Shown: positions 23,595-32,724, numbered from the stretch's first letter. The stretch: 44,272 bases of DNA from Parvibaculum sp036499025 (GCA_036499025.1 DASYEM010000085.1:1-44272); one strand, 5' to 3'. A program made the numbers and translations. The notes: generated by a model from the sequence alone, not told the origin.

Positions 23595-24565
23595 GCGAGC
23601 AACACCTGCCAATGATTGCACCCGGAGATGAGCAGGGCCCGTTCATCACCGATGCGCCCGGCTGGTTTCAGCGCGCCATCGCCATCGAGCCCGAGAGCCG
23701 CACCATCATGGTCGAGGGCGCTCCCGTTCACTATTTGCGATGGGGCGATGCTTCCAAGCCCGGCCTGCTTCTCGTTCACGGCAATGGCGCCCATGCGCGC
23801 TGGTGGTCTTTCATTGCGCCGTTTCTCGCGCGTGAATATTCCGTCGCCGCCATCGACGTTTCCGGCATGGGCGACAGCGGCTGGCGTGAAAAATATTCGA
23901 TCGAGGTTTTCGCCGAAGAACAGATTGCGGTTTGCGAGGACGCGGGCTTCTTCAAGAACGAAGAGCCGCCGATCATCGTCGGGCATTCCTTCGGCGGCTT
24001 CATCACCATTCTCACCGGCGCGATTTATGGCGACCGGCTCGCAGGCACCGTCATCGTCGATAGTCCGGTCAATCCGCCGGAGCGCCCCGGCGGCCCGCCG
24101 CATCGCGAGTTCCGGCCGCATCGCATCTACACGACCATTGAAGAGGCGATGGGCCGCTTCCGTCTCGCGCCGCCGCAGCCTTGCGAGAACCTCTATATCG
24201 TCGATTACATCGCGCGCCATTCGCTCAAACAGGTAGAGGGTGGCTGGACCTGGAAATTCGATCCAGCGATCTGGCAGCGATTCGACATCGGCGACATGAG
24301 CGCGCGTCTCGCCGCCACGCGCTGCCGCATCGCCGTCATGCGCGGCGAGTTTTCCGTGTTGCTGCCCGCCGAGATCGGCGACTACATGTTCGGCCTTCTC
24401 GGTCGGTCCGCGCCCGTCATCGAAATTCCGCAGGCGCGCCATCATGTGATGCTCGACCAGCCGCTTGCTTTCGTCGCGGCGCTGCGGGCTCTTCTTGCCG
24501 ACTGGGACCACTCGAAGCCGACGCGCCGCACCGATTTTCCGAAAGGCTCGCCCTTCGGCGTTTGA
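23591..24565 (+). CDS. alpha/beta hydrolase
   Basis: The 324-residue product has the alpha/beta-hydrolase fold. The oxyanion segment is LLVHGNGAHARWW, the nucleophile elbow GHSFGG holds Ser133, and the late ARHHVMLDQP segment contributes the catalytic His. The acid is probably in the region before RCRIAVMRGEFS. The substrate is not predictable; coupling by a 4-bp overlap to a thioesterase hints at acyl-ester or lipid turnover. It is the last of the four-gene run. Confidence 0.87.
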   Translation: MSEQHLPMIAPGDEQGPFITDAPGWFQRAIAIEPESRTIMVEGAPVHYLRWGDASKPGLLLVHGNGAHARWWSFIAPFLAREYSVAAIDVSGMGDSGWREKYSIEVFAEEQIAVCEDAGFFKNEEPPIIVGHSFGGFITILTGAIYGDRLAGTVIVDSPVNPPERPGGPPHREFRPHRIYTTIEEAMGRFRLAPPQPCENLYIVDYIARHSLKQVEGGWTWKFDPAIWQRFDIGDMSARLAATRCRIAVMRGEFSVLLPAEIGDYMFGLLGRSAPVIEIPQARHHVMLDQPLAFVAALRALLADWDHSKPTRRTDFPKGSPFGV

Positions 24566-24645
24566 AGAGGGTGGCGCATGCGTGGCCATGTGCAAATATG
24601 GGCGGCGCTTTACATATGAGCGGACAGGGCTTGGCGGCCATGCGC

Positions 24646-24673
24646 TTGCCGTAAGCCCTCGCTTTGCTATAGT
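24646..24673 (+). promoter_or_regulatory. sigma70-like promoter of the oxidase subunit IV gene
   Basis: TTGCCG (24646-24651), 16 bp, TATAGT (24668-24673), about 48 bp before the start codon. Confidence 0.5.
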
Positions 24674-24720
24674 CCGCGCTGCTCAAAAGGCAGAGATTCA
24701 AGACAAGAGGGCGAGAGACA

Positions 24721-24869
24721 TGGCTGAAGACAATGCGCATCCGGGCTGGGCTGTTGAGATGCGTGCAGACGAGCACATCGGCACCTATGACGCCTTCATC
24801 ACGGGCGCGAAATTTGCCGTCGTCTCGCTCACAGTGCTGCTCGGCCTGATGGCGATTTTCCTGCTGTAA
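24721..24869 (+). CDS. aa3-type cytochrome c oxidase subunit IV
   Basis: The 49-residue product has a polar N-terminal half (MAEDNAHPGW...HIGTYDAFITGAKFAV) and one membrane helix at about 28-48. This is the bacterial aa3-type oxidase subunit IV (COX4_pro_2) pattern, found in Paracoccus and relatives as a small accessory subunit. The other oxidase genes are not in the window. AGGGCGAGAG precedes the ATG. Confidence 0.85.
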
Positions 24870-24904
24870 ACACCGCGTAAGCCGGAATGCCGAACGGGGC
24901 GGGA

Positions 24905-24932
24905 TTGACAGCGTCGCCAAAGGCATTAATTT
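24905..24932 (+). promoter_or_regulatory. sigma70-like promoter of pntAA
   Basis: A perfect TTGACA (24905-24910), 16 bp, then TAATTT (24927-24932), leaving a leader of roughly 60 nt before pntAA. Confidence 0.65.
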
Positions 24933-24998
24933 GGAATAATTCTAATTAGCAAGGCTGCCGGTTCCGGCTGCTGCCTTCCCGCATCACAGGCATGTTCC

Positions 24999-26132
24999 AT
25001 GAAACTTGCGATCCCTAAAGAACGGCAGGACGGCGAGACGCGCGTTGCGGCTTCGCCCGAAACGGTGAAGAAGCTCGTGGCTCTCGGCCTCGACGTGATA
25101 GTCGAAGCGGGGGCGGGCGCCCATGCGAGCATCGCGGACGCCATCTATCAGGAAGCCGGCGCGAAGATCGCGACTACCGAAGGCGAGGCGCTGAAAGACG
25201 CAGACATCGTTTTCAAGGTGCGCGCGCCGAACGACGAGGAAATCGCGCTTTTCAAGCGCGGCGCGATGCTGGCCGCGATCCTCAATCCCTATGACGACAA
25301 GGTGCGTCTCAAGAAATACGCCGATGCCGGCATCAACGCCTTCGCCATGGAATTCATGCCGCGCATCACCCGCGCGCAGTCGATGGACGTTCTTTCGTCG
25401 CAATCCAACCTCGCGGGCTACAAGGCGGTCGTCAACGCGGCGGCGGCATTCACGCGCGCCACGCCGATGATGATGACGGCGGCGGGCACCATCGCGCCTG
25501 CGCGCGCCTTTATCATGGGGGTCGGCGTCGCGGGCCTTCAGGCCATCGCCACCGCCAAGCGTCTGGGCTGCATCGTGTCCGCGACCGACGTGCGCGCGAC
25601 GACGAAAGAGCAGGTCGAAAGTCTCGGCGGCACTTTCGTCATGGTCGCCTCGGAAGAATCCGGCGATGCGGCGGGCGGGTACGCCAAGGAAATGTCGGAT
25701 GACTACAAGCGCGCTCAGGCCGCCCTTGTCGCCGAGCACATCAAGAAGCAGGACATCGTCATCACCACGGCGCTGATCCCCGGCCGTCCGGCCCCGGTCC
25801 TTCTCAGCGAGGACATGGTCAAGACGATGAAGCCCGGTTCGATCATCGTCGATCTCGCGGCCGAACGCGGCGGCAATTGCCCGCTGACGGAGCCCGGCAA
25901 GAGGGTCGTCAAGCATGGCGTCACGATCATCGGCGATCTCAATGTCGCCGCTCAGCTTTCGGTCGACGCCTCGGCGCTTTATTCCAAGAACCTACTGAAC
26001 TTCATCACGCCCTTGATCGACAAGGACACGAAGGCGCTCAACATCAATTGGGAAGACGAGATCATCACCGGCACGGCGCTGACGCGCGACGGGCAGGTGG
26101 TTCACGCTCAATTCCGCGAAGGAGCAAACTGA
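24999..26132 (+). CDS. pntAA: NAD(P) transhydrogenase subunit alpha part 1
   Basis: The 377-residue NAD(H)-binding domain I of proton-translocating transhydrogenase starts MKLAIPKERQDGETRVAASPETVKKL as in the family. The Rossmann loop is GVGVAGLQAIATAKRLG, and the mobile-loop region around SEESGDAAGGYAKEMSDDY is present. It exchanges hydride between NADH and NADP with the membrane and NADP-binding subunits. It lacks the membrane part found in fused E. coli PntA; that is encoded by the next gene, the split organisation typical of alphaproteobacteria. The stop overlaps the next start (TGATG). Confidence 0.96.
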   Translation: MKLAIPKERQDGETRVAASPETVKKLVALGLDVIVEAGAGAHASIADAIYQEAGAKIATTEGEALKDADIVFKVRAPNDEEIALFKRGAMLAAILNPYDDKVRLKKYADAGINAFAMEFMPRITRAQSMDVLSSQSNLAGYKAVVNAAAAFTRATPMMMTAAGTIAPARAFIMGVGVAGLQAIATAKRLGCIVSATDVRATTKEQVESLGGTFVMVASEESGDAAGGYAKEMSDDYKRAQAALVAEHIKKQDIVITTALIPGRPAPVLLSEDMVKTMKPGSIIVDLAAERGGNCPLTEPGKRVVKHGVTIIGDLNVAAQLSVDASALYSKNLLNFITPLIDKDTKALNINWEDEIITGTALTRDGQVVHAQFREGAN

Positions 26133-26446
26133 TGGAAACGGTTATCGATCCGCTGGTTTTCCGGCTTGCGATCTTCGTGCTTGCGATCTTCGTCGGCTAT
26201 TACGTCGTCTGGAGCGTGACGCCCGCGCTGCATACGCCGCTGATGTCGGTCACCAACGCCATTTCTTCGGTCATCATCGTCGGCGCGCTGATCGCGGTCG
26301 GCGTCGATCTGCTGGTCGCGGGCGATAGCGGCTGGATGTCGAAGGGCCTCGGCTTCGTCGCCGTGATCCTCGCTTCCGTCAACATCTTTGGCGGCTTCCT
26401 CGTCACGCAACGCATGCTCGCCATGTACAAGAAAAAAGATCGCTGA
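26132..26446 (+). CDS. pntAB: NAD(P) transhydrogenase subunit alpha part 2
   Basis: The 104-residue membrane component supplies the first helices of the proton channel: hydrophobic segments at about 9-30, 36-62 and 70-95, with the conserved TPALHTPLMSVTNAISS stretch between them. GGAG lies 6 nt before the ATG. The gene is translationally coupled to pntAA and precedes pntB by 13 bp. Confidence 0.94.
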   Translation: METVIDPLVFRLAIFVLAIFVGYYVVWSVTPALHTPLMSVTNAISSVIIVGALIAVGVDLLVAGDSGWMSKGLGFVAVILASVNIFGGFLVTQRMLAMYKKKDR

Positions 26447-26459
26447 GGGGCACCCAGAC

Positions 26460-27866
26460 ATGTCAGCCAATATCGCGGCCCTTCTTTATCTCGTGTCCGG
26501 CGTCCTGTTCATCATGGCGCTGCGCGGCTTGTCCTCGCCTGAAAGCTCGCGCGGCGGCAACCGCCTCGGCATGATCGGCATGGCGATCGCCATCGCCACC
26601 ACGCTCGCCGTGTTGCAGGCGCAGGACCAGACGACCTGGGCGCTTGTCGCCCTCGGCATCATCATCGGTGGCGGCATCGGCGCCGTCGTCGCGCGGCGCA
26701 TCGCCATGACGGCGATGCCGCAGCTCGTCGCCTTCTTCCATTCGCTGGTCGGCCTCGCGGCGGTTCTCGTCGCCTGGGCGGCTTACTTCTCGCCCGCCGC
26801 CTATGGCATCGGCGAGCTCGGCGCGATCCATCCCGGCAACCTTGTCGAGATGTCCATCGGCGTCGCCATCGGCGCGATTACCTTCTCGGGCTCGATCATC
26901 GCCTTTGCGAAGCTCAACGGAAACATGTCCGGCGCCTCGATCATGTTGCCGGGCCGCCACTTCATCAACGCGTTGCTGGCGCTCGCCATTGTCGGCGGCG
27001 TCATCTACATCTGCATGGATCCGGCGCACCAGTCGACCGAGCTCTTCCTTGCGATCACGCTCATCGCCTTTCTCTTCGGCTTCCTCATCATCATCCCGAT
27101 CGGCGGCGCGGACATGCCCGTCGTCGTCTCGATGCTGAACTCCTATTCGGGTTGGGCGGCCGCCGGCATCGGTTTCACGCTCGGCAATTTCGCGCTCATC
27201 ATCACCGGCGCTCTGGTCGGTTCGTCGGGCGCGATCCTCAGCTACATCATGTGCAAGGGCATGAACCGTTCCTTCATCAGCGTCATCCTCGGCGGCTTCG
27301 GCGCCGATACGAGCGCGGTGGCGGGCGGCAAGGTCGAGACGCGTCCTGTGAAGCAGGGCTCGGCCGACGACGCGGCCTTCATCATGAAGAATGCGGGCTC
27401 GGTCATCATCGTTCCGGGCTACGGCATGGCTGTGGCGCAGGCCCAGCACGCGCTGAAGGAAATGGCCGACCATCTGAAGAAGGAAGGCGTCAAGGTTTCC
27501 TATGCCATTCATCCGGTCGCGGGCCGTATGCCCGGCCACATGAACGTGCTGCTTGCCGAAGCCAACGTGCCTTATGACGAAGTCTTCGAGCTTGAAGACA
27601 TCAACAATCAGTTCGCGCAAGCTGACGTCGCTTTCGTCATTGGCGCCAACGACGTGACGAACCCGTCCGCCAAGACCGATCCGAAGAGCCCGATTTTCGG
27701 CATGCCCATTCTCGACGTCGAGAAGGCGCGCACCGTGCTCTTCATCAAACGCGGCATGGGGTCTGGCTATGCGGGCGTCGAGAACGAGCTGTTCTTCAGG
27801 GACAACACGATGATGCTTTTTGGCGACGCCAAGAAAATGGTCGAGCAGATCATCAAGTCGCTTTGA
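26460..27866 (+). CDS. pntB: NAD(P) transhydrogenase subunit beta
   Basis: The 468-residue product has about eight or nine membrane helices (1-270), including the GNMSGASIMLPGRHFIN segment, and a cytoplasmic NADP-binding domain III (about 290-468). Domain III has the GYGMAVAQAQ dinucleotide motif, HPVAGRMPGHMNVLLAEANVPYD, and IGANDVTNPSA. The start is the ATG at 26460 after GAGGGG; the ORF extends 24 codons upstream into pntAB but without conservation. With pntAA and pntAB it forms the complete proton-driven transhydrogenase. Confidence 0.96.
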   Translation: MSANIAALLYLVSGVLFIMALRGLSSPESSRGGNRLGMIGMAIAIATTLAVLQAQDQTTWALVALGIIIGGGIGAVVARRIAMTAMPQLVAFFHSLVGLAAVLVAWAAYFSPAAYGIGELGAIHPGNLVEMSIGVAIGAITFSGSIIAFAKLNGNMSGASIMLPGRHFINALLALAIVGGVIYICMDPAHQSTELFLAITLIAFLFGFLIIIPIGGADMPVVVSMLNSYSGWAAAGIGFTLGNFALIITGALVGSSGAILSYIMCKGMNRSFISVILGGFGADTSAVAGGKVETRPVKQGSADDAAFIMKNAGSVIIVPGYGMAVAQAQHALKEMADHLKKEGVKVSYAIHPVAGRMPGHMNVLLAEANVPYDEVFELEDINNQFAQADVAFVIGANDVTNPSAKTDPKSPIFGMPILDVEKARTVLFIKRGMGSGYAGVENELFFRDNTMMLFGDAKKMVEQIIKSL

Positions 27867-27887
27867 GCCGCGTGAATTTGTTGCTGC

Positions 27888-27924
27888 GGGCGGCGCTTTG
27901 AAAGAAGCGCCGCCCGTTTTCGTT
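27888..27924 (+). terminator. intrinsic terminator of the pnt operon
   Basis: An 11-bp perfect stem (27888-27898 with 27905-27915), 6-nt loop, then GTTTTCGTT. Confidence 0.85.
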
Positions 27925-27935
27925 GAGGGGACGAG

Positions 27936-28286
27936 ATGGACATCTATCACGGCTGGTGCGACCTGAAGCCCGGCGTCAGCGATACGCAATTCGCCGACGC
28001 CTTTGCGCGCTACATGAAATCGTTGCAGCACATGGGCAAGATCGAGAGCTATCGCCTGACGCGCCGCAAGCTCGGCCTTGGGCCAAAGCATCTTGCCGAA
28101 TTTCATTTCATGATCGAAACGCGCGACATGGCGCAACTCGATGACGCCTTCTCCTTCGTCGCCACGCGCGCGGGCGAGGTCGAAGGCGAACATCACAGCG
28201 TCAACTCGCTCGTCCAGAACGTCACCTTCGCGCTCTATCGGGATTTTCCCGATGACGTGCGCAAGAGGGGCGAAGAGAAGTTTTAG
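27936..28286 (+). CDS. conserved hypothetical protein (DUF6614-like)
   Basis: The 116-residue soluble protein starts MDIYHGWCDLKPGVSD. It has two beta-alpha-beta halves with IESYRLTRRKLGLGP and EFHFMIETRDMAQLDDAF, suggesting a ferredoxin-like alpha/beta barrel fold. I believe it belongs to the DUF6614 family, but this is from memory of the pattern. The function is unknown. It lies 12 bp after the pnt terminator with GGGGACGAG as ribosome site, and a membrane protein gene follows. Confidence 0.75.
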   Translation: MDIYHGWCDLKPGVSDTQFADAFARYMKSLQHMGKIESYRLTRRKLGLGPKHLAEFHFMIETRDMAQLDDAFSFVATRAGEVEGEHHSVNSLVQNVTFALYRDFPDDVRKRGEEKF

Positions 28287-28323
28287 CTATTCATTGCCTG
28301 CAAAAAAACGGGGAGTTGAAAAC

Positions 28324-28701
28324 ATGATCTGGGTTGCACGTATCGGCGTCGCTTTGGCGGGGCTTTTTTCATTGGCGATGGGCGGCATGGCCTGGGCCTC
28401 GCCTGTACAACTTGGCGCGATGCTTGGTCTGGGCGCGCTGTCGCCTCTGGGTCTCAATGCGCTTCGGGCCGATCTCGGCTCGTTCTTTCTGGCCGCCGCC
28501 ATTGCTTGCGCGCTGGCGCTCTTTGCAAAGCGCCCGAACTGGCTCTGGGGCGCTGCTCTGCTTTATGGCCTTGCAGTGACGGCCCGTCTCGTCGGCATCA
28601 TCGTGGATGGTGCGCCTGAGGGTGTCGCTTCGGCAATGATCGTCGAGCTGGTGCTGGTGGCGCTTCTCGTCTTCGGTGCGAAGAAGATTCCTTCGGCTTG
28701 A
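28324..28701 (+). CDS. small membrane protein (DUF4345-like)
   Basis: The 125-residue product has four hydrophobic helices (about 5-25, 35-50, 55-75 and 98-118). The layout, with ADLGSFFLAAAIACALALF and a conserved Arg in AVTARLVGI, resembles DUF4345 membrane proteins. GGGGAG lies 8 nt before the ATG. It is followed by a bidirectional terminator. The function is unknown. Confidence 0.75.
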   Translation: MIWVARIGVALAGLFSLAMGGMAWASPVQLGAMLGLGALSPLGLNALRADLGSFFLAAAIACALALFAKRPNWLWGAALLYGLAVTARLVGIIVDGAPEGVASAMIVELVLVALLVFGAKKIPSA

Positions 28702-28714
28702 GTCGAGCGCAAAC

Positions 28715-28746
28715 AAAAACGCCCTCGGAAAGCCGAGGGCGTTTTT
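28715..28746. terminator. bidirectional terminator between the DUF4345-like gene and rpsU
   Basis: A stem (28715-28728 with 28733-28746) with AAAG loop, A run on one side and T run on the other, between convergent genes. Confidence 0.9.
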
Positions 28747-28766
28747 CGTTCTATATCAAGGGCTTA

Positions 28767-29009
28767 TCAGCCGCGGGGAGCTGCCGCTTCGCGGGGTTTT
28801 GCAGCGACGCCGCTTTCGCGCTGGGCGCGCTTGCGGGCGAGCTTGCGGGCGCGGCGGATGGCTTCGGCCTTTTCACGGGCGCGCTTCTCCGAGGGTTTCT
28901 CGTAGAAGTTGCGGAGCTTCATTTCGCGAAAAACGCCTTCGCGCTGAAGTTTCTTCTTCAGCGCCTTCATGGCCTGATCGACGTTGTTATCGCGGACGAG
29001 TACCTGCAC
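28767..29009 (-). CDS. rpsU: 30S ribosomal protein S21
   Basis: The 80-residue product is ribosomal protein bS21: it starts MQVLVRDNNVDQAMKALKKKLQREG, then MKLRNFYEKPSEKRAREKAEAIRRARK, with a basic tail extended by an Ala/Pro-rich stretch as in other Hyphomicrobiales. bS21 helps mRNA binding at the 30S platform. It is a single gene facing the DUF4345-like gene. Confidence 0.96.
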   Translation of the reverse strand: MQVLVRDNNVDQAMKALKKKLQREGVFREMKLRNFYEKPSEKRAREKAEAIRRARKLARKRAQRESGVAAKPREAAAPRG

Positions 29010-29194
29010 GAGCCAAATCCTGTCTGGATTTCAATGGGTTAGCCGCAAGGGTCATGGACCCGATGCGAACGTGCCGCTTTCTAGCAAAGGAATCGGGGCT
29101 TGTCCACTCTGGAGGGCCCGAAATGCCCGGAAACAGGCCCTGAAGTCCGGCTATCGTGGTTGCCGGAACCGATGCCGGGCTCCATATTCCGGTT

Positions 29195-29773
29195 ATGGCC
29201 ATACGAAAAATAGCCCGCATGGGGCATCCGATTCTTGCCCGCGTTGCCGAACCAGTCGTCGATCTTGCCGAACCAGACGTCCGCAATCTGGTTGCCGACA
29301 TGATCGAGACGATGATCGATGCCAATGGGGCGGGCTTGGCCGCGCCGCAGGTCTATGCCCCCTTGCGTATCGTGGTCTTTCAGGCCCCGCCCGAGCGGGC
29401 GCCCGAAGGCATGGACGAGGAAGAAGCCTTCGACCATACGGCCAAGCTCACCGTGCTTATCAATCCCGAGATTGAAATACTTACCCCCGAAACCGAGCCG
29501 GGCTGGGAGGGCTGCCTCTCGGTGCCGGGCCTGCGCGGACTGGTGCCGCGTTTCACCGATCTCGTCTATCGCGGTTACGGGCTCAACGGCGAACGGATCG
29601 AGCGGCGGGCGAAGGGATTTCATGCGCGCGTCGTGCAGCACGAATGCGACCATCTCGACGGTGTGCTCTATCCGCAGCGGATGACGGATTTGAGCGATCT
29701 GATATTCGAGACCGAGGTGCGCCACCGGCTCGCCGCCGAGGCCGAGAGGAAGAGAGAAGCGGAAGATGTCTGA
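29195..29773 (+). CDS. def: peptide deformylase
   Basis: The 192-residue product has all three deformylase motifs: GAGLAAPQV, EGCLSVPGL (Cys zinc ligand) and QHECDHLDG (two His ligands and the catalytic Glu). It removes the formyl group from new N-terminal methionines. The ATG at 29195 begins MAIRKIARMGHPIL as in the family; a GTG at 29156 is open but unlikely. It overlaps the COQ9 gene by 8 bp. The EGCLS form is complete, so it is an active-type enzyme. Confidence 0.94.
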   Translation: MAIRKIARMGHPILARVAEPVVDLAEPDVRNLVADMIETMIDANGAGLAAPQVYAPLRIVVFQAPPERAPEGMDEEEAFDHTAKLTVLINPEIEILTPETEPGWEGCLSVPGLRGLVPRFTDLVYRGYGLNGERIERRAKGFHARVVQHECDHLDGVLYPQRMTDLSDLIFETEVRHRLAAEAERKREAEDV

Positions 29774-30455
29774 GGTGAAGCGCAAACCCGGTTCGCAAGG
29801 CCCGAAGACTGGCGACCACATCGAGACCATCCGCGCGAAAATCCTGGCCGCCGCGCTTCCCAATGTCGCCTTCGACGGCTGGACCACCAAGGTCATGCGC
29901 GAGGCGGCGGATGCGGCGGGCGTTTCGCATGGCGAGATGCGGCTCGCCTTTCCCGGCGGCATCACCGATCTCGTCGATTGCTTTCTGTCCGATGGCGATC
30001 GGCGCATGGAGGAGGCGCTGGGCAAACGCGATCTCGCCGCGCTTAAAATCCGTGAACGGATCACGTTGGCCGTGCGCACCCGGATCGAGGTCGATGCCGC
30101 GCATCGCGAGGCGGTGCGCCGCGCCGTGACGCTGCTCACCCTGCCGATTTCCGGCACGACCGGCCCGCGCTCGCTTTACCGCACCGTCGATGCGATCTGG
30201 CGCGCCGCAGGGGACCGTTCGACCGATTTCAATTTCTATACGAAGCGGGCCATTCTGGCGGGCGTCTATTCCGCCGTGACGCTGACATGGTTCAGCGACA
30301 GTTCGGAAGATTATGCCGACACCTGGGCGTTTCTCGACCGGCGCATCGCCGATGTCATGCAGATTGAAAAAGCGAAGGCGAGCGTTCAGAGGATCGGCGC
30401 CATGCTGCCCGATCCCGTGGCGCTTCTCGGACGGCTCAGATACCGCCGCTCATAG
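29766..30455 (+). CDS. COQ9 family protein (ubiquinone biosynthesis)
   Basis: The 229-residue product has a TetR-like helical N-terminal part (IRAKILAAALPNVAFDGWTTKVMREAADAAGVSHGEMRLAFPGGITDLV). It is followed by the COQ9 lipid-binding C-terminal domain, including SLYRTVDAIWRAAGDRSTDFNFYTKRAILAGVYSA. COQ9 presents ubiquinone precursors to COQ7-type hydroxylases. It is translationally coupled to def by an 8-bp overlap. Confidence 0.9.
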   Translation: MSEVKRKPGSQGPKTGDHIETIRAKILAAALPNVAFDGWTTKVMREAADAAGVSHGEMRLAFPGGITDLVDCFLSDGDRRMEEALGKRDLAALKIRERITLAVRTRIEVDAAHREAVRRAVTLLTLPISGTTGPRSLYRTVDAIWRAAGDRSTDFNFYTKRAILAGVYSAVTLTWFSDSSEDYADTWAFLDRRIADVMQIEKAKASVQRIGAMLPDPVALLGRLRYRRS

Positions 30456-30468
30456 TCAATTCTCTCGA

Positions 30469-31071
30469 TCAGTTGTCTTGCGGCGGTACGCCGAGGCCGA
30501 GGTCGATCCAGTCGATCGAGAGAATTTTCGTGCCCGTCATCGTCCGCTCGATCGGCTCGGCAAAGCTGGTGGCGTCTTCGCGGAAGGTGAGAGCGACAAG
30601 GCGCGAATAGCTTCCCGCCGGCGTTTCCAGCGGCAGATAGAGCGAACGCACATTACCTTCGCGACCGCTGCTGTAGTGGTTGGTGTAGCGCGCCAAGGCA
30701 CCGCAAGGCTGTTCCTGGCGCGTTGCGGTCTGATAGGCGCGCGCCGTGCGGGATTTCATCGCGGGCGCTTGAACATTGAAGACGTTCTGGCCGCTCGGAT
30801 CGAGCCCCATCCGTTCGACGATGGTGGTGCCGGCAAAGCGCCAGATCACATCCTCGACGCTCAGCACGTCGAGCAACGACATGTCGGGCAGCCAGTTGGT
30901 GAGGGCCAGAAGATCGAAATCGGTCGAACGTGGAATAATCCCGCCGCGCCTGATGCTCTGCCAATAGCTGAAGAGCGCCGAGAAGCCCGGAAAATCCTGG
31001 CCGAACGATGCCGGTATATCTACGTGCCCCGGCAGGCTCTCAATATGAGCGAGGTCCATGCCTATCCCCAT
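30469..31071 (-). CDS. PAS_5 domain protein
   Basis: The 200-residue soluble protein resembles the PAS_5 (PF07310) family of alphaproteobacteria: YWQSIRRGGIIPRSTDFDLLALTNWLPDMSLLDVL, then IWRFAGTTIVERMGLDPSGQNVF, then LYLPLETPAGSYSRLVALTF. These single-domain proteins are thought to be regulatory or stress-related; the ligand is unknown. It is convergent with the COQ9 gene. The ATG at 31059 is an alternative start. Confidence 0.82.
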   Translation of the reverse strand: MGIGMDLAHIESLPGHVDIPASFGQDFPGFSALFSYWQSIRRGGIIPRSTDFDLLALTNWLPDMSLLDVLSVEDVIWRFAGTTIVERMGLDPSGQNVFNVQAPAMKSRTARAYQTATRQEQPCGALARYTNHYSSGREGNVRSLYLPLETPAGSYSRLVALTFREDATSFAEPIERTMTGTKILSIDWIDLGLGVPPQDN

Positions 31072-31102
31072 TTAACATGAGGAAACTTTGCGCTTGAGAG
31101 GG

Positions 31103-32221
31103 TTAACGGGCGGTAACCGGTTTCCGTCCCAAGGGAAACAACCTGTTAACGTGGCCCATCTTGCGGCCCGGCCGCGCCTCCGCCTTGCCGTAGAGATGCA
31201 GGCAAGCGCCCGGCTCGGCGGCGAGTTTCGGCCAGTCATGGACGTCGTCGCCGATGAGGTTCGTCATCACCGCGTCTGAATGGCGAGCGGGCGAGCCCAG
31301 CGGCCAGCCGCAGATGGCGCGGATGTGCTGTTCGAACTGGCTCACCGCGCAGGCGTCCTGTGTCCAGTGGCCGGAATTGTGAACGCGGGGCGCGATCTCG
31401 TTGACGAGCAGGCGAGGGCCCTTCGCGCCTTGCGGCAGCACGAACATCTCGACGCCCATCACGCCGATATAATCGAGTTCGGCGACAATCTTTGCCGCGA
31501 TGGCGCGGGCTTCATCGGCGAGCGCGTCGTCGAGCGAGGCGGGCGCGTAGGTGCGGTCGAGGATGTGATTGGTGTGGACGTTCTCGACCGGATCGTAGGC
31601 GGCGGTCGCGCCGTCGATGCCGCGCGCGACGATCACCGAGATTTCAAAGGCGAAGGGGACGAAGCCTTCGAGGATCGCGGGTTTGCGGCCGATGGCGTCG
31701 TAAGCGCCGTGCGCCTCGTTCGCGCTTGCGATCTTCGCCTGTCCCTTGCCGTCATAGCCGAACCGCCGCGTCTTCAGGATCGACGGTGTTCCGATCTCTT
31801 TCAGCGCCGCGTCGAGCGAAGCGTCGTCATGCACATCGGCGAAGGGCGCGGTCGGGATGCGGTGCGAGGCGAGGAAGGTTTTCTCGACGATACGATCCTG
31901 CGCGGTGGCAAGCGCCGCGACACCCGGACGCACGATGGCGTGTTCGCCGAGCACGCGCGCCGTTTCGGCGGGCACGTTTTCAAATTCGTAAGTCACGACA
32001 TCGACGCCACGGGCAAAGCGCGCCAGGGCTTCCGCATCTTCATAGGCCGCGCGCGTGCCGCTCTCTGCGACATCCATCGCGGGCGCGTCTTCGTCGGGGC
32101 AATAGATATGCGTGGTGAAACCGAGTTCGGCGGCGGCGAGCGTCAACATGCGGCCCAATTGGCCGCCGCCCAGAATGCCGATGCGGCCCCCCGGCGCGAT
32201 GGGCTCAGATTTATTTTTCAA
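31103..32221 (-). CDS. purK: N5-carboxyaminoimidazole ribonucleotide synthase
   Basis: The 372-residue ATP-grasp enzyme of purine synthesis converts AIR, bicarbonate and ATP to N5-CAIR. It starts with GRIGILGGGQLGRMLTLAAAELG, has SILKTRRFGYDGKGQ as the ATP-grasp lysine region, EGFVPFAFEISVIVAR, and NEIAPRVHNSGHWT at the catalytic acid. Its start overlaps the purE stop by 4 bp, giving the normal purE-purK order. Confidence 0.96.
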   Translation of the reverse strand: MKNKSEPIAPGGRIGILGGGQLGRMLTLAAAELGFTTHIYCPDEDAPAMDVAESGTRAAYEDAEALARFARGVDVVTYEFENVPAETARVLGEHAIVRPGVAALATAQDRIVEKTFLASHRIPTAPFADVHDDASLDAALKEIGTPSILKTRRFGYDGKGQAKIASANEAHGAYDAIGRKPAILEGFVPFAFEISVIVARGIDGATAAYDPVENVHTNHILDRTYAPASLDDALADEARAIAAKIVAELDYIGVMGVEMFVLPQGAKGPRLLVNEIAPRVHNSGHWTQDACAVSQFEQHIRAICGWPLGSPARHSDAVMTNLIGDDVHDWPKLAAEPGACLHLYGKAEARPGRKMGHVNRLFPLGRKPVTAR

Positions 32222-32724
32222 TGGGAGGGTTCTTCATCATCGACGGGAACCTCGCCGACGGCGGCTGTGAGCGCGGCGCGCCAGGCGTCGAGACGCTTGG
32301 CGAGCGCGGCATCGGAGAGCGCCAGCACGGCGGCGGCAAGAAGGCCCGCATTCTTCGCGCCCGCTTCGCCGATCGCCAGCGTGCCGACCGGAATGCCGCC
32401 CGGCATCTGCACGATGGAGAGGAGGCTGTCCTGACCGCTCAACGCCTTGGACTGAATGGGAACGCCGAAGACCGGCAGCGGCGTCATCGAGGCCGTCATG
32501 CCCGGCAGATGCGCCGCGCCGCCCGCGCCCGCGATGACGATCTTCAGACCGCGTCCGCGCGCCGTGGTGGCGTATTCAACGAGACGCCCGGGCGTGCGAT
32601 GGGCGGAGACGATGCGCGTCTCGTAAGGGACGCCCAGTTCCGTCAGAACGTCGGCGGCGTGCTTCATGGTCCGCCAGTCGGACTGGCTCCCCATGATGAT
32701 GCCGACCAGAGCTTGAGCTGCCAT
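32218..32724 (-). CDS. purE: N5-carboxyaminoimidazole ribonucleotide mutase
   Basis: The 168-residue product has the PurE class I motifs: GIIMGSQSDWRTMKHAADVL, IVSAHRTPGRL (catalytic His) and AGAGGAAHLPGMTAS. It rearranges N5-CAIR to CAIR. A palindromic repeat lies about 90 bp upstream of the gene. Confidence 0.96.
   Translation of the reverse strand: MAAQALVGIIMGSQSDWRTMKHAADVLTELGVPYETRIVSAHRTPGRLVEYATTARGRGLKIVIAGAGGAAHLPGMTASMTPLPVFGVPIQSKALSGQDSLLSIVQMPGGIPVGTLAIGEAGAKNAGLLAAAVLALSDAALAKRLDAWRAALTAAVGEVPVDDEEPSH

Noticed and set aside
26463..28196. A 577-codon minus-strand ORF opposite pntB
   Set aside because: It is an antisense shadow of highly conserved pntB, with no recognisable domains.
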